Assembly: GCA_025656675.1 (NCBI GenBank)
Contig: JAHXHN010000010.1
Location: forward strand, 1-64,000
DNA: 64,000 bases
Direction: 5' to 3'
From: Candidatus Thiodiazotropha sp. (ex Codakia rugifera)
GTDB taxonomy: Bacteria; Pseudomonadota; Gammaproteobacteria; Chromatiales; Chromatiaceae
Shown here: positions 18,746 to 28,907 of the stretch, piece by piece
Position numbering within the stretch: the stretch's first letter is position 1
How the letters are laid out: every line of letters starts with the position of its first letter
Translations under genes and position numbers: made by a program
Notes under the pieces: model-generated
Seen by the model: the letters and a program-made list of their open reading frames with translations, nothing else
What the model was told of the DNA's origin: nothing
The model's database searches: none

Positions 18746-21247
18746 TTAGAACGGTGGTTGGAGAGCCGGGTCAACTTTGGTCAGCATATCACGAAAGATC
18801 GACTGGACTTGCTCCAAACCCGCTTCGCTATCTGCCTCAAAGCGAAATAGAAGCGAAGGTGTCGTGTTTGAAGCACGCACCAATCCCCAACCTTGTTCAA
18901 ATTCTGCCCGAAGTCCATCTATTTTAACCAGACGAGCGCCGGGTATTTCAGGTAATTTATCGATGACACCCATCACTTTCTGAGGTTGACCTTCCTCCAG
19001 TTGCAAAACATACTCCGGAGTGGATAAGCTCTCAGGCAGTTCAGCAAAAACCTCGGCGCTGGTGCGATAGTCTAATGAGAGGATCTCTAATAAACGTGCT
19101 CCGGCATAGATACCGTCATCAAATCCATACCACCGTTCAGAAAACAGGATATGCCCACTGAACTCACCTGCAAGGAGCGCATGGGTCTCTTTCATCTTCG
19201 CTTTTAACATGGAGTGGCCACTCTTCCACATCAGTGGACGACCGCCATTGGAGAGTACGATGTTAGCAAGATGTCGACTGCATTTGACATCATAAATGAT
19301 ATCGCCACCGGGTTCCCTTGCCAGAATATCGATGGCCAGATACATCAATAGGCGGTCCGGCCAGATCAGCTTGCCCGAAGAGTCTACAACACCGAGACGG
19401 TCGCCATCGCCATCAAAGGCCAGCCCCAGTGCAGCCTGGTGATCAATCACGGCCTTTTGCAGGTCACGCATGTTTTTCGGGTCGCCCGGATCGGGATGGT
19501 GATTGGGAAAAGTGCCATCGGCCGTACAGTAGAGTTCGACCACTTCACAGCCTAATTGTCGATAGAGCTCAGGTGCAACTGCAGACGCGGCCCCATTTCC
19601 ACAATCAACTACGATCTTAAGCGGTTGACCGAGACGGACGTCTGATATGACCCGTTCTATATAGTCGTTTTCGATCTCCTGAGAATCAAAAGAGCCTTCT
19701 CCCTGAAGCAGTTGCCCTGCATCGATAAGGCGCCGCAAATCCTGAATATCTTCCTGCGTGGGACTCTCACGACCGACGACCAATTTTAACCCATTATACT
19801 GTGAAGGGTTATGACTACCGGTCACCATCACACCGCACTCAGCATCCAACTCATGTACGGCATAATTGAGTAAGGGGGTCGGTACCATGCCGAGATCGAT
19901 CACATCCCGTCCACTGGCCTGGAGTCCCTGGATCAGCGCACTCTGTAAACTATCGCTGGACATACGAGTGTCTCGGGCCACTACAACTGATTGGTAGCCC
20001 TTCTCATAGACCTCACTGCCGATACCTTGCCCAAGCAGCGTTACAATTTCTTCCGTTATGGTATCTCCCACAACACCGCGAATATCATAGGCACGAAAGA
20101 TCGATGAGGGTATATCAACCATCTCATCCACTACGATAGATGCTCCCTCATCCTGAACGACCATATCGCTAATCTCCATACCTGAAATATCAGATGCAGA
20201 GCGCTTGGCCTTGACCTTTTCAGCTTGGTTGGATCGATATTCCCTTACTTGGTGTTCCAAAACATCCAGCGTAGGTTGCAAATCACTCAATTGTGCTGGC
20301 TGGGGTTTGGGAGGACGACCAACCACCAGCGATTCCATCAGTGAAAGAATGTTGTGTTGATCACGTTTGAGGGCGTTCGTCATTCGTTGTGATAGTCGAA
20401 ATAGCAACAGTGCAGTGAATAGAAAGAACAACACCCCCGGTACAATAAGCATCAGGCTATCGATTAAATCAGCCTGAATGCCTGTACCCCCCCAGTAAGC
20501 AATCTGCCAGATAGAACCTTCAAGAGGTATCACGCCATCGGGTCGATTGCCAGCTACAATTTTTGCCCCCTTGCCTGCCAACGCGAACGGTTCCTTACCG
20601 GCGAAGACTTGTTGCAGTTCAACACGCCCGGCATAATCCTCAATACCATCCAGTAATTTCAACAGTGTGTCGGTCGGATATGCAGCATGTAGTACCCCAC
20701 TAACACCTACACCATTGACGGAAGGTATGCTGCTTGCAATCGCGATATGCTGATGGGCCGTACCGAATTGATGCATCTCTGCAGGTAGTACTGTTTCGCT
20801 CTCTTCAGCTTGTCGCAGCAACTGCAGTGAGGCATAACCCATATGGGGTTTTGCATCAGTGTCCGGCTGCTCAAAACCCTTGCGCAGTAATCGTATCCGC
20901 ATCACATCAGGAACAAGTCGTGTAAGCCGAGCCTGCTCGACCTGTAAATCCTGTGCATCCTCTTGATCAATCAGCTCTGCCAAAGCAGGTTGATGGGCAA
21001 GCCCCTGAATCAGCTCCATACGCTGCTTTAAAACTGTCGTAATGGATACTGCCAGTGCCTGTGATATAGCCTTTGTCTGCTTTTTTTGTTGTGCTTGAGT
21101 GGTAAGCTGATTTTGATAAAAGAGATACGACCAAACTGCAGCTGTTAAAACCAACAGTCCTATCACACCGATCGTCCAGTAACCACGGATACTACGACCA
21201 CTACCCTGCTGGATTTTCTGTTCACCAGTTTTTTTCGTGAATCCCAT
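18746..21247 (-). CDS. algC: Phosphomannomutase/phosphoglucomutase AlgC with membrane-anchored N-terminal domain
   Basis: Interconverts mannose/glucose 6- and 1-phosphates for LPS and exopolysaccharide precursors. The C-terminal 455 residues (from about 378, SSIFRAYDIRGVVGD) are a full alpha-D-phosphohexomutase, with the phosphoserine loop VMVTGSHNPSQYNG, the metal loop AFDGDGDRLGVVD and GEFSGHILFSERW. The first 375 residues add a membrane helix (about 25-46), an extracytoplasmic domain, a second helix (about 266-288) and a charged linker, giving an 833-residue protein. Long AlgC forms of this kind are also found in Pseudomonas. The order coaBC-dut-algC-argB is conserved there. Confidence 0.92.
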   Translation of the reverse strand: MGFTKKTGEQKIQQGSGRSIRGYWTIGVIGLLVLTAAVWSYLFYQNQLTTQAQQKKQTKAISQALAVSITTVLKQRMELIQGLAHQPALAELIDQEDAQDLQVEQARLTRLVPDVMRIRLLRKGFEQPDTDAKPHMGYASLQLLRQAEESETVLPAEMHQFGTAHQHIAIASSIPSVNGVGVSGVLHAAYPTDTLLKLLDGIEDYAGRVELQQVFAGKEPFALAGKGAKIVAGNRPDGVIPLEGSIWQIAYWGGTGIQADLIDSLMLIVPGVLFFLFTALLLFRLSQRMTNALKRDQHNILSLMESLVVGRPPKPQPAQLSDLQPTLDVLEHQVREYRSNQAEKVKAKRSASDISGMEISDMVVQDEGASIVVDEMVDIPSSIFRAYDIRGVVGDTITEEIVTLLGQGIGSEVYEKGYQSVVVARDTRMSSDSLQSALIQGLQASGRDVIDLGMVPTPLLNYAVHELDAECGVMVTGSHNPSQYNGLKLVVGRESPTQEDIQDLRRLIDAGQLLQGEGSFDSQEIENDYIERVISDVRLGQPLKIVVDCGNGAASAVAPELYRQLGCEVVELYCTADGTFPNHHPDPGDPKNMRDLQKAVIDHQAALGLAFDGDGDRLGVVDSSGKLIWPDRLLMYLAIDILAREPGGDIIYDVKCSRHLANIVLSNGGRPLMWKSGHSMLKAKMKETHALLAGEFSGHILFSERWYGFDDGIYAGARLLEILSLDYRTSAEVFAELPESLSTPEYVLQLEEGQPQKVMGVIDKLPEIPGARLVKIDGLRAEFEQGWGLVRASNTTPSLLFRFEADSEAGLEQVQSIFRDMLTKVDPALQPPF

Positions 21248-21288
21248 AGTTATCCCTGGTTAATTTTTCAGCAATCTTAATATTATTT

Positions 21289-21744
21289 TCAATGTCGACC
21301 AGAGTGACCAAAACTCCCACTGCCACGATGGCTCAGGTCAAATTCATCGACGATCTTAAAATCAGCTTGGACAACAGGCACCAAAACCAACTGTGCGATT
21401 CGCTCACCAATTTCGACACGAAATATGGATTCACCCCGGTTCCAACATGAGACAAACAACTCACCCTGATAGTCCGAATCGATCAGGCCCACTAAATTAC
21501 CGAGCACAATACCATGTTTATGGCCAAGCCCGGAACGGGGCAGGATCATCGCAGCCAAGCCTGGGTTTTCAATATGTATTGCCATACCGGTCGGTATCAG
21601 CTCTGTCTGACCGGGCTTCAGGTCAATGGATTCCTTGAGCATAGCCCGCAAATCGAGCCCTGCCGATCCCTGGGTTGCATAAGAAGGAAGAGGAAAGGCA
21701 TCTCCGAGGCGCCGATCAATTATTTTTACTTCAAGTTCTTGCAT
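21289..21744 (-). CDS. dut: dUTP diphosphatase
   Basis: Hydrolyses dUTP to dUMP, keeping uracil out of DNA and feeding dTMP synthesis. The 151-residue trimeric enzyme shows all five motifs: [45 protein letters not shown] and the C-terminal [10 protein letters not shown] that closes over the substrate. ATG 21744 is used because it gives the usual start ([14 protein letters not shown]); an in-frame TTG lies 15 bases upstream. The gene overlaps the end of coaBC by 14 bases. Confidence 0.95.
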   Translation of the reverse strand: MQELEVKIIDRRLGDAFPLPSYATQGSAGLDLRAMLKESIDLKPGQTELIPTGMAIHIENPGLAAMILPRSGLGHKHGIVLGNLVGLIDSDYQGELFVSCWNRGESIFRVEIGERIAQLVLVPVVQADFKIVDEFDLSHRGSGSFGHSGRH

Positions 21745-22933
21745 GATATCGCTCTGCAATCCTCCCGGCGAGTTGTTGTGCTAATTGAGCTTTGGTCATC
21801 ATCGGCAGTACTTCTCTGCCATCTTGCCATAATAGAATGAGTGCATTGCTATCAGATTCAAACCCACCCTCATCCATACCAACCCGGTTGGCTGCGATCA
21901 TATCCAATCCCTTAGTCCTGCGTTTTTCCTCGGCGTAGTGCTCCACTTGTTCCGTCTCAGCAGCAAAGCCTACAGTAAACGGCGGCTTATCCCTAGCTGC
22001 CACTTCTGCGAGTATATCGGGATTCCTCACAAGTTCCAGAGTCAGTATCTCGTTATTTTTCTTGATTTTCTCGCCAGTGTAATTTCGCGGACGATAATCA
22101 GCTACAGCTGCAACACCGATAAAGATATCGCTGTTTTCCACATGCTCCAGCACCGCTGAGCGCATTTCATCAGCCGTTTCTACCCTGCTACACAGGATCC
22201 CGATAGGTGCGGAGAGGGATACCGGACCGCTGATGAGTGTTACAGCGGCCCCTAAACCATGTAATGACTCAGCAAGTGCGAATCCCATTTTGCCTGAGCT
22301 ACGATTGCCCACGAAACGAACCGGATCAATCGGCTCTCTGGTGGACCCGGCGGTCATCAGAATATTGACGCCCTCCAATTCTCCCGGGCAAAAAAATGTC
22401 TCTACCTGCTGAAGCAACATCTCAGGCTCAATCATACGGCCTGGTCCGGTTTCACCACAGGCCTGTACCCCCTCATCCGGTCCCCAACAATAGTAACCTC
22501 GTTGAGTCAGTCTCCGCAGATTATCCTGTGTCGCCTGATTGAACCACATCTGTTGATTCATGGCCGGCGCCAAAGCAATTGGAGAGGCCGTTGCTAAACA
22601 TATCGTTGTCAGCAAATCATTGGCATGTCCTGAAGCAGCACGGGCCATAAAATCAGCAGTCGCTGGTGCAACCAACACCAAATCAGCCCAGCGTGCGAGT
22701 GAGATATGATCCATTGCCGCTTCCTGGGCGGAATCCAGCAACTCAGTGTAGACCGCATGGCCTGAAAGGGCTTGAAATGTCAGTGGCGTCACAAAAGCCT
22801 GAGCAGCCTGTGTCATAACCACCCGTACATCAGCCCCAGCGTTTTGCAGTGCACGCAGCAAAACCGCGCTTTTGTAGGCGGCTATTCCGCCGGTGATCCC
22901 TAATAGGATCTTTTTGTCTGTCAGTGATGGCAT
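21731..22933 (-). CDS. coaBC: Bifunctional phosphopantothenoylcysteine decarboxylase/synthetase CoaBC
   Basis: Carries out two steps of coenzyme A synthesis. The N-terminal CoaC flavoprotein half has [18 protein letters not shown] and the active-site region with His in [10 protein letters not shown], then PAMNQQMW. The C-terminal CoaB half has [21 protein letters not shown] split over residues about 198-218 and the KIKK loop after YTGE. The 400-residue length is standard. dut overlaps its 3' end, a conserved pairing. radA lies 58 bases upstream on the same strand. Confidence 0.96.
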   Translation of the reverse strand: MPSLTDKKILLGITGGIAAYKSAVLLRALQNAGADVRVVMTQAAQAFVTPLTFQALSGHAVYTELLDSAQEAAMDHISLARWADLVLVAPATADFMARAASGHANDLLTTICLATASPIALAPAMNQQMWFNQATQDNLRRLTQRGYYCWGPDEGVQACGETGPGRMIEPEMLLQQVETFFCPGELEGVNILMTAGSTREPIDPVRFVGNRSSGKMGFALAESLHGLGAAVTLISGPVSLSAPIGILCSRVETADEMRSAVLEHVENSDIFIGVAAVADYRPRNYTGEKIKKNNEILTLELVRNPDILAEVAARDKPPFTVGFAAETEQVEHYAEEKRRTKGLDMIAANRVGMDEGGFESDSNALILLWQDGREVLPMMTKAQLAQQLAGRIAERYHART

Positions 22934-22991
22934 TGGCTGTGTGAGCTACAGGGGTAGTAATGAGTAAGGGTAACCCATGCATCTGAAAATG

Positions 22992-24365
22992 TTAATAAAT
23001 CTCAAGCACATCCGATAAATTATCCACTCCGGTCACTTGAATACCCTCGATGCGCTGCTTTGGCAGGTTCCCCTTGGGTACAATGGCTCGCTTGAAACCA
23101 TGTTTAGCCGCTTCACGCAGGCGTTCCTGGCCATTGGGTACCGGTCTGATCTCACCTGTCAGTCCAACTTCTCCAAATACCACCAAACCATGATCAAGGG
23201 GGCGGTCACGAAAACTTGAGAGGGCTGCCATCAATACGGCCAGGTCGGAAGCTGTTTCAGTGATACGGACACCACCTACCACATTGACATAGACATCCTG
23301 ATCAAACATGCCGATACCACCATGGCGATGAAGTACGGCCAACAGCATAGAGAGACGATTCTGCTCTAAACCGAGGGTTACACGACGGGGATTGGCCAGC
23401 GGGCTCTCATCAACCAAGGCCTGCACTTCCACCAATAAAGGACGGGTACCTTCTCGAGTGACAAGAATAATGCTCCCTGGGACTGTTTCTGCCTGGCGGG
23501 ACAGAAAGATGGCTGAAGGATTACTGACCTCTTTCAGGCCCTTGTCGGTCATAGCGAAGACACCCAGCTCATTGACTGCACCGAAGCGGTTCTTGATGGT
23601 ACGAATGAGTCGGAATTGGCTGCCGGCTTCGCCTTCGAAATAGAGCACGCAATCAACCATATGCTCCAATACCCGTGGACCAGCCAGACTACCCTCTTTG
23701 GTGACATGTCCGACCAGAAACACAGCCGTTCCGCTACGCTTTGCGAAATGCACCAGTTGTGCCGTCGCTTCACGTACTTGCGAAACAGAACCCGGGGCTG
23801 ACTGTAACAGCTCGGTGTACATAGTCTGTATCGAGTCTACAACCATCACATTTGGGCGTTCCCGTTCTGCGATAGCGATAATCCGTTCAACACAGGTTTC
23901 CGGCAACAGCTGCAGCTTCTCAGCAGGCAGCCCCAGGCGCGTTGCCCGTAACGATATCTGCCGGGGAGACTCCTCTCCGGAAACATAGAGCGTAGCCAGC
24001 TTCATAGAGAGGCGTGCGAGAGTCTGAATCAATAAGGTCGACTTGCCTATACCAGGATCGCCGCCGATCAACACCACTGAACCCTCAACAAGCCCGCCAC
24101 CCAATACCCTGTCTAGTTCCGGACTACCGGTGGGTGAACGCGCCTCCTGCTCGCTCTCTACTTCAGTCAATGCCAGGACCTGGGGAATGGTCTCTCCTGT
24201 ATACCCGGCAAATCGACTTGTCCCAGCATTGGACGATATCAGGTCTTCCTCGAGGGCATTCCAGGCGTGGCATTCAGAGCATTGTCCGGCCCATTTGGGA
24301 AAACTGGCACCACAGGCACGACAGACATAGTGCGATTTGGCCTGTTTCTTATTGCCTTGAGCCAT
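22992..24365 (-). CDS. radA: DNA repair protein RadA
   Basis: A RecA-like ATPase that helps process recombination intermediates. The 457-residue sequence has an N-terminal zinc finger (CRACGASFPKWAGQCSECHAW, two CxxC pairs at about residues 15-33), Walker A GGDPGIGKST, the RadA-specific KNRFG motif and a C-terminal Lon-protease-like domain (DLAVLMAALSSFRDRPL) lacking protease function. The gene's ATG overlaps the alr stop by one base (TAATG), so the two are coupled. Confidence 0.97.
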   Translation of the reverse strand: MAQGNKKQAKSHYVCRACGASFPKWAGQCSECHAWNALEEDLISSNAGTSRFAGYTGETIPQVLALTEVESEQEARSPTGSPELDRVLGGGLVEGSVVLIGGDPGIGKSTLLIQTLARLSMKLATLYVSGEESPRQISLRATRLGLPAEKLQLLPETCVERIIAIAERERPNVMVVDSIQTMYTELLQSAPGSVSQVREATAQLVHFAKRSGTAVFLVGHVTKEGSLAGPRVLEHMVDCVLYFEGEAGSQFRLIRTIKNRFGAVNELGVFAMTDKGLKEVSNPSAIFLSRQAETVPGSIILVTREGTRPLLVEVQALVDESPLANPRRVTLGLEQNRLSMLLAVLHRHGGIGMFDQDVYVNVVGGVRITETASDLAVLMAALSSFRDRPLDHGLVVFGEVGLTGEIRPVPNGQERLREAAKHGFKRAIVPKGNLPKQRIEGIQVTGVDNLSDVLEIY

Positions 24366-25459
24366 TATCCCTCCCCGTCTTCATTCTGATCGACAAATGC
24401 TACTCGCTGCTTAACCCCGCATAGCAACTCATAGGCAATGGTTCCGGCCCGCTCGGCAATCTCTTCAACCGGCAAACCCTCACCCCATAACACAACATCA
24501 TCTCCCACCTGTACTGTGGGTAAAATGCGTGCATCGACACAGATCATATCCATCGATACGCGACCTATCAGCGGTAATCGCTGTCCACCCACCAAGACCG
24601 GAGTACCGGTAGGGGCATGGCGGGGATAACCATCACCATATCCTATTGCAATCACTGCCACCGTCATCGCTTCCGGACAGGTGTAGGTCCCGCCATAGCC
24701 CACTTTTTCACCATTACGACAATGCCTCACAGCGATAACGCGACTATGCAAAGTCATTACCGGAACTAATCCCTGGTCACTGGCATGGGTGTCGGAAAAC
24801 GGTGAAACCCCATACAGCATAATGCCTGGGCGCACCCAATCAGAAAGAGAGGCAGGCCATCCTAACAGACCTGCGGAGTTAGCAATGGAACAGCGACTGA
24901 AACCAGTATGTTCAATACGCTCAAACAGTTCACATTGCACTTGAGTTGCTGGATCATTGAGATCATCAGCATTCGCCAGATGGGTCATCAAGTTGAGTTG
25001 GGCAACAGCGGGACATTTTTTCAGCGACGCTGCAGTACTGTGGATAGCGTCATGATGGAATCCCAACCTGCACATACCGGTATCGACCTTGAGCCAGATC
25101 GTCATTGGCTGTTTAGACGATTCCATCTCCTGTAACAGGCGCAGCTGTTGTGCATCATGCAGGGCAAGCTCTAATCCGGCATCGGAGGCAGTGTGCAGGT
25201 CAGCCTGGGTGTAACAACCGCCCATCACAAGAATCGGGTGCGTAATTCCCGCCTCTCGCAAGCGCATCGCCTCATCGAGCCGGGCAACCGCAAAACCGTC
25301 TGCCTCATTAAGAGTACGGGCCACACGCAACATACCGTGTCCATACCCATCAGCCTTAATGACAGCCCATATCTTGCGGCCTTGCGCTGCCTTTCGGGCA
25401 CACTTCAGATTGTGGCGAAGTGCAGCATGGTCGATCCTGGCCTGCGGGGCATACCCCAT
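24365..25459 (-). CDS. alr: Alanine racemase
   Basis: A PLP enzyme that makes D-alanine for peptidoglycan. The PLP lysine lies in WAVIKADGYGHG near residue 33. Other motifs are LKVDTGMCRLGF and, near the C terminus, the catalytic tyrosine region GYGGTYTC and GRVSMDMICVD. The length of 364 residues is normal. Its ATG lies in TGATG with the dnaB stop, and radA follows in the same way, so dnaB-alr-radA are tightly coupled. dnaB-alr is the usual gammaproteobacterial order. Confidence 0.96.
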   Translation of the reverse strand: MGYAPQARIDHAALRHNLKCARKAAQGRKIWAVIKADGYGHGMLRVARTLNEADGFAVARLDEAMRLREAGITHPILVMGGCYTQADLHTASDAGLELALHDAQQLRLLQEMESSKQPMTIWLKVDTGMCRLGFHHDAIHSTAASLKKCPAVAQLNLMTHLANADDLNDPATQVQCELFERIEHTGFSRCSIANSAGLLGWPASLSDWVRPGIMLYGVSPFSDTHASDQGLVPVMTLHSRVIAVRHCRNGEKVGYGGTYTCPEAMTVAVIAIGYGDGYPRHAPTGTPVLVGGQRLPLIGRVSMDMICVDARILPTVQVGDDVVLWGEGLPVEEIAERAGTIAYELLCGVKQRVAFVDQNEDGEG

Positions 25460-26865
25460 CAATAGCCCTCATCACCATAGATGTTGTCGGTGTAATTCTC
25501 GAACTTCGTATACTTACCCAAAAAGGTCAGACGCGTCGTGCCGATGGGTCCGTTACGCTGTTTTCCGATAATGATCTCTGCGATGCCCTTTTCAGGACTG
25601 TCTTCGTTGTAGACCTCGTCGCGATAGATGAACACGATCAGATCCGCATCCTGCTCGATGGCGCCTGACTCGCGCAGATCCGACATGATGGGGCGTTTAT
25701 TGGTGCGTGATTCCAGACTTCGATTAAGCTGGGACAGGGCAATGACCGGCACATCCAGCTCCTTTGCCAAGGCCTTCAGAGAACGGGAGATCGCCGATAT
25801 CTCATTGGTACGGTTATCCCCCTCTCCCGGGGCCTGCATCAACTGTAAATAGTCGATAACAATCAATCCAAGGTCGTTGTGCTCACGCTTGAGACGACGG
25901 GCGCGTGCCCGCACTTCCGTTGGTGAGAGTGCCGGTGTGTCATCGATGAAGAGTCGGGTCTCCGCCAGCATACTGACGGCAGATGAGAGCCTGGGCCACT
26001 CATCATCCTCAAGTTTACCGGTACGCACGCGGAGCTGATCAATGCGGCCCAGGGAGGACATCATACGCATCGCCAATGAGTCTCCGGGCATTTCCATACT
26101 GAATACAGCTACCGGCTTGCCGCCCTGAATGGCCACATTCTCTGCAATGTTCATCGCAAAGGTGGTCTTACCCATTGATGGACGTCCGGCAACAATCACC
26201 AGATCTGCATGCTGTAGACCTGAAGTCATTTGATCAAAATCGGTGAAGCCGGTACTGACACCGGTGATGGGTTCGTCCTGTTGAAACAGGGTCTCAATAC
26301 GGTCGACCGCCTGGGTTAACAACGACTTGATGGGAGCAAATCCACCCTTGCCCTTGCTGGTCTGCTCAGCAATCTCGAAGACCTGTCTCTCAGCCACATC
26401 AAGCAGCTCTTTTGCCTTTCTTCCTTGAGGATGAAAGGCGTTATCGCAAATATCTGTGCCGACAGAGATCAGCTGGCGCATCACTGAGTACTCACGCACT
26501 ATCCCCGCATAGGATTTAATATTTGCAGCGCTTGGAGTCTCCTCAGCCAGCTTCACTAGATAGGGTAATCCACCACCATCCTCAAGTGTTTCTTTGCGTT
26601 CCAGGTGCTCTGCCAGGGTCACTACATCAAATGGTTGATTTTCATCTGCCTGGGCGGCGACTGCGTTGAAAATCAAACGGTGCTCCTTGCGGTAGAAATC
26701 CCCCTCCACGACTAAATCGGCAATCTTGTCCCAGCTGCTATTATCCAGCATCAGCCCACCCAATACCGACTGCTCAGCCTGTATTGAATGCGGCGGTACC
26801 TTGATTGCCTTGGTTTCCAAGTCCGGGTAGGCGGGAATCTCTTCAGGATAGGCGGTTTCTGACAT
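25459..26865 (-). CDS. dnaB: Replicative DNA helicase DnaB
   Basis: The hexameric helicase at the replication fork. The 468-residue protein has the N-terminal primase-binding domain beginning around PPHSIQAEQSVLGGLML, a linker, and a RecA-like motor with Walker A AGRPSMGKTTFAMN, Walker B LIVIDYLQLM, SRSLKALAKELDVPVIALSQ and the arginine finger region. No intein is present. ATG 26865 follows an in-frame TTG by one codon and is preferred. A 321-base upstream spacer with a long hairpin separates it from rplI, so it probably has its own promoter. Confidence 0.97.
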   Translation of the reverse strand: MSETAYPEEIPAYPDLETKAIKVPPHSIQAEQSVLGGLMLDNSSWDKIADLVVEGDFYRKEHRLIFNAVAAQADENQPFDVVTLAEHLERKETLEDGGGLPYLVKLAEETPSAANIKSYAGIVREYSVMRQLISVGTDICDNAFHPQGRKAKELLDVAERQVFEIAEQTSKGKGGFAPIKSLLTQAVDRIETLFQQDEPITGVSTGFTDFDQMTSGLQHADLVIVAGRPSMGKTTFAMNIAENVAIQGGKPVAVFSMEMPGDSLAMRMMSSLGRIDQLRVRTGKLEDDEWPRLSSAVSMLAETRLFIDDTPALSPTEVRARARRLKREHNDLGLIVIDYLQLMQAPGEGDNRTNEISAISRSLKALAKELDVPVIALSQLNRSLESRTNKRPIMSDLRESGAIEQDADLIVFIYRDEVYNEDSPEKGIAEIIIGKQRNGPIGTTRLTFLGKYTKFENYTDNIYGDEGY

Positions 26866-27004
26866 CAAACGTAGTCTGCGAATGAGGTAAATCGGAATTG
26901 CCGGAGTGATCCGCTAGCATACGGTATTGAGGGAGGTGAGAAAAGAAGTAGAGTGAAGGAGTTTGTACTGTCACATCATCGAAACGACTGCAAACATTGG
27001 CTGC

Positions 27005-27020
27005 AAATGAACGCCAATCA
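27005..27020 (+). repeat. Dispersed 16-base motif, copy 1
   Basis: AAATGAACGCCAATCA occurs here and again, identically, at 54648-54663, both in intergenic DNA. Its role is unknown; two copies cannot show whether it is a remnant of a larger repeat family. Confidence 0.4.
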
Positions 27021-27105
27021 CTGCTAATAGCCGCAAATAAAAACTTTTGGTCTATTAGAGATAATCAGTTGAAACCAAGGCTGCTCTATGACAGGCACAC
27101 CCAGT

Positions 27106-27143
27106 CTCCTTTTAGAGCCTGAATGATCAGGCGCCAAAAGGAG
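27106..27143 (-). terminator. Long hairpin between rplI and dnaB
   Basis: CTCCTTTTAGAGCCTGA (27106-27122) pairs with 27127-27143 at 15 of 17 positions around a four-base loop. It lies 44 bases after the rplI stop and ahead of dnaB on the same strand. It lacks a T run, so it is either a terminator or attenuator of the ribosomal operon or an RNA-processing hairpin. The remainder of 26869-27186 shows nothing else apart from the 16-base repeat. Confidence 0.55.
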
Positions 27144-27186
27144 AGATGTGTTTCCAGATAGAAACTATTGAGCAGCGAACTGCTTT

Positions 27187-27636
27187 CTAAGCTTCCGGTA
27201 CGATGGTCAGCTTAACGCTGACATCAACATCTGCATGCAGATGCAGGTCTACATCATACTCACCGGCGACCCGGAAAGGTCCATTGGGCAACATTACCTC
27301 TTTCTTGGCTAATTCCACACCTTTTGCAGAAACAGCCTTCGAGATATCTGCAGTACCCACAGAGCCAAACAGACGACCCTCATCACCCGCTTTACAGGTT
27401 ATCGAGATAGTCATTCCATCCAATTTGGTTTTACGAGACTCGGCCGCTTTCAGCTTCTCAGCAGCCTCTTTCTCCAGCTCAGCGCGTCGCGCTTCGAAAG
27501 CTTTCAGATTCTCTTCAGTAGCCGGAACAGCTCTGCCGGAAGGGATCAGAAAGTTACGGCCAAAACCGCTCTTTACGTTTACCTTTTCACCCAGATCACC
27601 CAGGTTATCCACTTTCTGCAATAGAATAATTTCCAT
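27187..27636 (-). CDS. rplI: 50S ribosomal protein L9
   Basis: A 149-residue ribosomal protein, exactly the usual length, that binds 23S rRNA near the L1 stalk and helps keep the reading frame. The N-terminal domain reads [19 protein letters not shown] and [13 protein letters not shown]; a long exposed helix ([20 protein letters not shown]) leads to the C-terminal domain ([16 protein letters not shown]). ATG 27636 is the start, preferred over one eight codons upstream. It is the last gene of rpsF-rpsR-DUF2232-rplI. Confidence 0.97.
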   Translation of the reverse strand: MEIILLQKVDNLGDLGEKVNVKSGFGRNFLIPSGRAVPATEENLKAFEARRAELEKEAAEKLKAAESRKTKLDGMTISITCKAGDEGRLFGSVGTADISKAVSAKGVELAKKEVMLPNGPFRVAGEYDVDLHLHADVDVSVKLTIVPEA

Positions 27637-27713
27637 TGTAACCACCTTTATATAGGTCAAATCGTTCGTTTGCAGTTCTAATCCTTCAATGGGAGTAGAT
27701 CTGCAACACCCTC

Positions 27714-28625
27714 TTACCCACTCTGCATATTTTTAAAGCGGGCTCGAAAATTTATCCAAACATCCATCAGACCGATGCTGGTCAACAGCATTACCATCTG
27801 TGGCATGAACACAATCAGCAATAAATAGGTCAACACCAACCAGAGCTGTGCGGATTTCATTCCCTTGAAAACGCCATGTGCCACTGCAAGTCCTTGCAGA
27901 AAAAGCACTCCCAAAACAACCGCACCCAAGCAGTTAAGGGCGGCAGGGGCAATCTCATCCGGCATCAGCATAAGCAACATAGCTGAGGCACCTATCAAAC
28001 CCACCACCCAATGCACCCGCAATTGATGGTATTCAATGGCAAACCCACCAGGGTTATATAGCGTTGCCTGCCACCAGCGAGCCAGATAAAGGCTGCAAAC
28101 CAATTGCAGTAGAAACACTACTGCTACTGCACCGCACATCACCGTCGACAACTGCTCAATCACTTGTAGACTCTGAGCCTGATCAAACAGACCAGCGTCA
28201 ACAAAGCGCTGTCCCATCGGTTGCAGGTACCCCCGCCAGAACTCTGCCGGTTGTCCCAAGCTGATGTACTGCACCACCACAGCCAATAGGCCAAATCCAA
28301 TACCTACCTGAGTCGTCAAGGACAGTGAGCGTGTATTTCGCAACACGATACTGAGCAATCCGACCGGTATCCAAAGCACAAGCAAGAGACCCAGTGCAGG
28401 CAGGGGATTATTAAAAATCACCCCCATCAACAGGGCCGCAGCCAGGGTTGATAGCAGTAGTGTTTTACTCCCAGCCTTGATTCCCTGACGCAGGAAAACC
28501 AATCCCACACAGGCGCTACCGAGGATACCGACGAATGGAAAAATCAGAGACAACATAGTCAGGACCGTGGTTGCCATCGCTGATTGAGATGGACCACGCA
28601 TCACAAACGATGCCAATGCCTTCAT
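27714..28625 (-). CDS. DUF2232 (YybS-like) membrane protein
   Basis: A 303-residue protein with about eight to nine membrane helices spread over its length and short loops. The N-terminal part (MALASFV-like start, then [17 protein letters not shown]) and the position between rpsR and rplI match the DUF2232 membrane proteins found at this locus in pseudomonads and other gammaproteobacteria. Similar proteins include YybS of Bacillus, also near rplI and dnaB-linked genes. The substrate or role is unknown; the resemblance to the S component of ECF transporters in this clan is only suggestive. Confidence 0.78.
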   Translation of the reverse strand: MKALASFVMRGPSQSAMATTVLTMLSLIFPFVGILGSACVGLVFLRQGIKAGSKTLLLSTLAAALLMGVIFNNPLPALGLLLVLWIPVGLLSIVLRNTRSLSLTTQVGIGFGLLAVVVQYISLGQPAEFWRGYLQPMGQRFVDAGLFDQAQSLQVIEQLSTVMCGAVAVVFLLQLVCSLYLARWWQATLYNPGGFAIEYHQLRVHWVVGLIGASAMLLMLMPDEIAPAALNCLGAVVLGVLFLQGLAVAHGVFKGMKSAQLWLVLTYLLLIVFMPQMVMLLTSIGLMDVWINFRARFKNMQSG

Positions 28626-28655
28626 TCTCCGCTACCCGGCAGGTGAAAACCCCTC

Positions 28656-28880
28656 TTAATGCTGATCTGTGTAAGGCAACAACGCCAGGTAACGGGCACG
28701 CTTGATAGCGGTTGCCAGCTGACGTTGATACTTTGCCTTAGTGCCCGTGATGCGACTAGGGACAATCTTGCCGCTTTCACTGACGTAGGCCTTGAGAAGA
28801 TTTAAATCCTTGTAATCGATCTCAGTGATACCTTCCGCGGTAAAGCGGCAGTATTTCTTACGACGAAAAAAACGTGCCAT
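28656..28880 (-). CDS. rpsR: 30S ribosomal protein S18
   Basis: A 74-residue small-subunit protein that binds 16S rRNA as a pair with S6. The sequence starts [17 protein letters not shown], has [19 protein letters not shown] and ends with the rRNA-binding [20 protein letters not shown] block. The single cysteine in KKYC is the S18 N-terminal one. It lies 27 bases after rpsF, the universal order. Confidence 0.98.
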   Translation of the reverse strand: MARFFRRKKYCRFTAEGITEIDYKDLNLLKAYVSESGKIVPSRITGTKAKYQRQLATAIKRARYLALLPYTDQH

Positions 28881-28907
28881 ATCTAACTCCTATCTCAATC
28901 CAATCGA

